Origin: JBBRWV01 sp038248985
GTDB lineage: Bacteria > Planctomycetota > Phycisphaerae > WQYP01
Length of the DNA stretch: 12,888 nt
Direction: 5' to 3'
Assembly: GCA_038248985.1 (NCBI GenBank)
Contig: JBBRWV010000109.1
Location: 1-12,888, forward strand
The position numbers and the translations under genes were made by a program. Positions 7,727-12,888 of the stretch are shown one piece after another. Positions within the stretch are counted from its first letter, which is position 1; each line of letters opens with the position of its first letter. Under the pieces are notes generated by a model, which was not told where the DNA came from, did not search any database, and was given only the letters and a program-made list of their open reading frames with translations.

Positions 7727-7860
7727 CGCGCACGCACGCGGCTCGTCGCACGCGGCACCGTCCGTCGGCAACCTTCAATTGTTTGATTGTCCGGTGCCTG
7801 ACCCGACTTCAGCCGCCACTGCCGCACCTCTAATTGTCCCTAATCCCCCAGAGCAACCCC

Positions 7861-7879
7861 ATCAGGAATTTTACCTGAT
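7861..7879. promoter_or_regulatory. Inverted repeat, candidate operator
   Basis: ATCAGG and CCTGAT are exact inverted halves around a 7-base A/T-rich centre (AATTTTA). Size and symmetry fit a dimeric regulator site. It lies in the divergent promoter region 268 bases before the PFOR start and 148 bases before the small gene. No regulator is assigned. Confidence 0.4.
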
Positions 7880-7885
7880 CGGATC

Positions 7886-7900
7886 TAAGCAATTTGCTTA
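7886..7900. promoter_or_regulatory. Perfect 15-bp palindrome, candidate operator
   Basis: TAAGCAA and TTGCTTA are exact inverted halves around one T. The centre is 23 bases from the centre of the palindrome at 7861-7879, roughly two helical turns, so the two could be bound on one face of DNA. The sequence does not match the Rex, Fnr or Fur consensus as I know them. Confidence 0.45.
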
Positions 7901-7955
7901 CCCGGCGCGATTCTCCGCCGCGCTGCACTCGGTGGACCCTTCCCTATGTGAAAAT

Positions 7956-8010
7956 CCCTCGATTCCCTACCGACCGTCCCGGTCGATTGCTTTACGATGC
8001 GTATCGAGGG
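7956..8010 (+). repeat. Nested inverted repeat in the PFOR leader region
   Basis: An outer 8-bp pair (CCCTCGAT at 7956-7963, ATCGAGGG at 8003-8010) encloses an inner hairpin (CGACCG at 7971-7976, CGGTCG at 7980-7985, loop TCC). If transcription starts upstream, this could fold as a two-stem leader. No U tract follows, so it is not an intrinsic terminator. In GC-rich DNA chance pairing is possible. Confidence 0.3.
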
Positions 8011-8134
8011 TGCGCCCCTCCGTGACCGCGCGCCCGAACATTCTCCAGTCGTCTTTCTGTCGCTCCGCTTGATCGCCCATCGCGCTCGCCCCTGACCCGC
8101 TCCGGTCCACACCACGGCGTCTCCGCACGCCAGC

Positions 8135-8142
8135 AAGGAAGG
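8135..8142 (+). promoter_or_regulatory. Shine-Dalgarno site of PFOR
   Basis: AAGGAAGG with a 5-base spacer to the ATG at 8148. It agrees with the family N-terminus, which begins only a few residues before the conserved DGNEA. Confidence 0.75.
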
Positions 8143-8147
8143 TTCTC

Positions 8148-11779
<3,632 letters not shown>

Positions 11780-11783
<4 letters not shown>

Positions 11784-12778
11784 GCCTTCTCCGCACCAGC
11801 TATCTCGGCTTCGAACTCGACAGCCCGCTCATTCCCGGCGCATCCCCCATGTGCCTGGATCTCTCGGTGGTCCGCCGCCTCGAAGATTCCGGTGCCCCCA
11901 TGATCATCATGCACTCCATCTTTCAGGAACAAATCCTCCGCGAACAAATCTCCTACGCCTACGGCCTCGAGATCGGCGACAACTCCAATCCGGAATCCGT
12001 CACCTACCTCCCGCGCCCCGATGAATTCCGCGTCGGCCCCGATGAATACCTCGAACTCATCGGCAAAATCAAAGCCGCGGTCAAAATCCCCGTCGTCGCC
12101 TCCCTCAACGGCCGCACCCTCGGTGGCTGGTCCGAATACGCCAAACAACTCCAGCAGGCCGGTGCCGCCGCCATCGAACTCAACATCTACGATCCCGTCC
12201 TCGATCCCGACATCGATGCCGCCTCCGTGGAAAACCACACCCTCGACGTCATTCGCGAAGTCAAACGCGCCGTCACCGTCCCCATCGCCGTAAAACTCTC
12301 CCCCTTCTACACCAACTTCGTCCATCTCGCCCATCGCATCGACAAACTCGGCGTCGGCGCCCTGGTCCTCTTCAACCGCTTCTATCAACCCGACATCGAC
12401 ATTGAAGCCCTCGAAGTCCATTCCGATCTCACCCTTTCCACCCCCGTCGAACTCCTCCCCCGCATCCGCTACACCGCCGCCCTCTACGGCAAGATCAAGG
12501 CCGACCTCGCCGTCACCGGCGGCGTCCACTGCGCCCAGGATGTCATCAAGTCCGTCATGGCCGGCGCCTCCGCCGTCCAGATGGTCTCCGCCCTGCTCAC
12601 CTACGGCCCCGAGCTCCTCGTCCGCATTCGCAAAGACATACTTCACTGGCTCGAAGTCCACCAGTACTCCTCCCTCGCCCAGGCCCAAGGCTCCATGAGC
12701 CTCACCAACACCCCCAACCCCGCCGCCTTCGAACGCGGCAACTACATGCGCATCCTCCAATCCTGGACCCTCGACTAA
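11780..12778 (+). CDS. Dihydroorotate dehydrogenase-like FMN protein, lacking catalytic Cys
   Basis: This 332-residue protein is an FMN-type TIM barrel of the dihydroorotate dehydrogenase superfamily. Visible FMN features include Lys172 in IAVKLSPF, Asn199 in LFNRF and the phosphate-binding VTGGVH (245-250) with GASAVQMVSALL. By-eye comparison with class 1A PyrD of Lactococcus places the catalytic Cys130 at Asp138 (ELNIYDP instead of ELNLSCPN), Asn132 at Val140, and Lys43 near His45. It is therefore unlikely to oxidise dihydroorotate. It fits the DHOD-like subgroup described in domain databases as keeping the FMN site but lacking catalytic residues. No iron-sulfur motif or membrane segment is present. 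Its gene overlaps that of PFOR, so it is made with PFOR. A role in pyruvate or ferredoxin metabolism is inference, and the substrate is unknown. C-ending codons dominate even more than in PFOR. Confidence 0.9.
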
Positions 12779-12828
12779 CCCCCTTCCCACCCCCCCTGCA
12801 CCCCCGTCCTCACCCCCCTCGCCCCCTC
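12779..12828 (+). promoter_or_regulatory. C-rich, G-poor tail, possible Rho loading site
   Basis: Directly after the DHOD-like stop the plus strand is mostly C, with runs of 5, 3, 7, 5, 6 and 5 C and only three G (12798, 12806, 12821). A C-rich, G-poor, unstructured RNA just beyond a stop codon is what Rho-dependent termination sites look like. No hairpin terminator is visible before the window ends. The Rho role is inference. Confidence 0.35.
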
Positions 12829-12872
12829 TTTACCCCCCATTTACCCCCCATTTACCCCCCATTTACCCCCCA
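12829..12872 (+). repeat. Four perfect 11-bp tandem repeats with G-quadruplex potential
   Basis: TTTACCCCCCA occurs four times head to tail without a mismatch, then breaks into TTTTTC. Each unit has a run of six C, so the minus strand has four G6 runs separated by TAAAT, a strong G-quadruplex pattern, and the plus strand has matching i-motif potential. The 11-bp period is close to one DNA turn. The repeats continue the C-rich stretch before them. Confidence 0.9.
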
Positions 12873-12888
12873 TTTTTCATAGCCCATC

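Larger units (their letters stand above)
7714..8147. other. Divergent intergenic region upstream of PFOR
   Basis: This 434-bp gap lies between the divergent 96-residue gene and PFOR. It holds two adjacent palindromes (7861-7879 and 7886-7900), a nested inverted repeat (7956-8010) and the PFOR ribosome site. The part around 7770-7900 is noticeably richer in A and T than its surroundings. I found no clear sigma-70 promoter, tRNA or known riboswitch. A 158-residue plus-strand frame crossing it (7596-8072) overlaps the small gene and has no ribosome site. Confidence 0.55.

Noticed and set aside
7956..8010. Nested inverted repeat as a rho-independent terminator
   Set aside because: No T tract follows the 3' arm on either strand.
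12829..12872. Tandem repeats as a CRISPR array
   Set aside because: The units are 11 bp with no spacers between them and no cas gene nearby.

Overview
The window is GC-rich bacterial DNA with five complete protein genes of recognisable family or architecture, one small unrecognised gene, and the 3' tail of another gene at the left edge. FtsH, a large ADP-forming acyl-CoA synthetase/GNAT fusion, and a pyruvate:ferredoxin oxidoreductase (PFOR) followed by a dihydroorotate-dehydrogenase-like protein suggest a bacterium with at least partly anaerobic metabolism. The overall look (Pro/Gly-rich FtsH N-terminus, PFOR plus DHOD-like pair, ligase-GNAT fusion) resembles the PVC superphylum (Verrucomicrobiota and relatives). 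That placement is an impression from memory, with low confidence. No rRNA, tRNA, CRISPR array, prophage or insertion sequence was found.

Left block (1-4262). A plus-strand gene ends at 62 and is followed by a bidirectional hairpin terminator. Facing it are three minus-strand genes in one direction: ftsH (4262 to 2157), a secreted 415-residue protein with HEAT-like helices (2064 to 817), and a 130-residue membrane-anchored TPR protein (742 to 350). The gaps are 92 and 74 bp, so they may be one operon read from a TATAAT-type promoter at about 4330. A FtsH protease with two exported or membrane-bound helical-repeat proteins suggests an envelope quality-control unit, but that is inference.

Middle block (4263-8147). 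A divergent 327-bp gap separates ftsH from a 916-residue plus-strand protein made of an acyl-CoA synthetase (ADP-forming, alpha and beta parts) fused to a GNAT acetyltransferase. It has the architecture of the Pat/PatZ (YfiQ) lysine acetyltransferases but keeps the catalytic histidine of the ligase. A 96-residue gene of unknown function lies convergent to it, and a 434-bp divergent gap with two tandem palindromes and a nested inverted repeat lies upstream of PFOR.

Right block (8148-12888). PFOR (nifJ type, 1211 aa, all catalytic and cluster ligands present) overlaps the DHOD-like gene by ATGA. The DHOD-like protein keeps FMN-binding features but lacks the class 1 catalytic Cys. After it comes a very C-rich, G-poor stretch ending in four perfect 11-bp repeats. 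If the ligase half of the fusion is active, PFOR (pyruvate to acetyl-CoA) and the ligase (acetyl-CoA to acetate plus ATP) would give a short energy-conserving route from pyruvate to acetate, with the GNAT domain as a possible link to protein acetylation.
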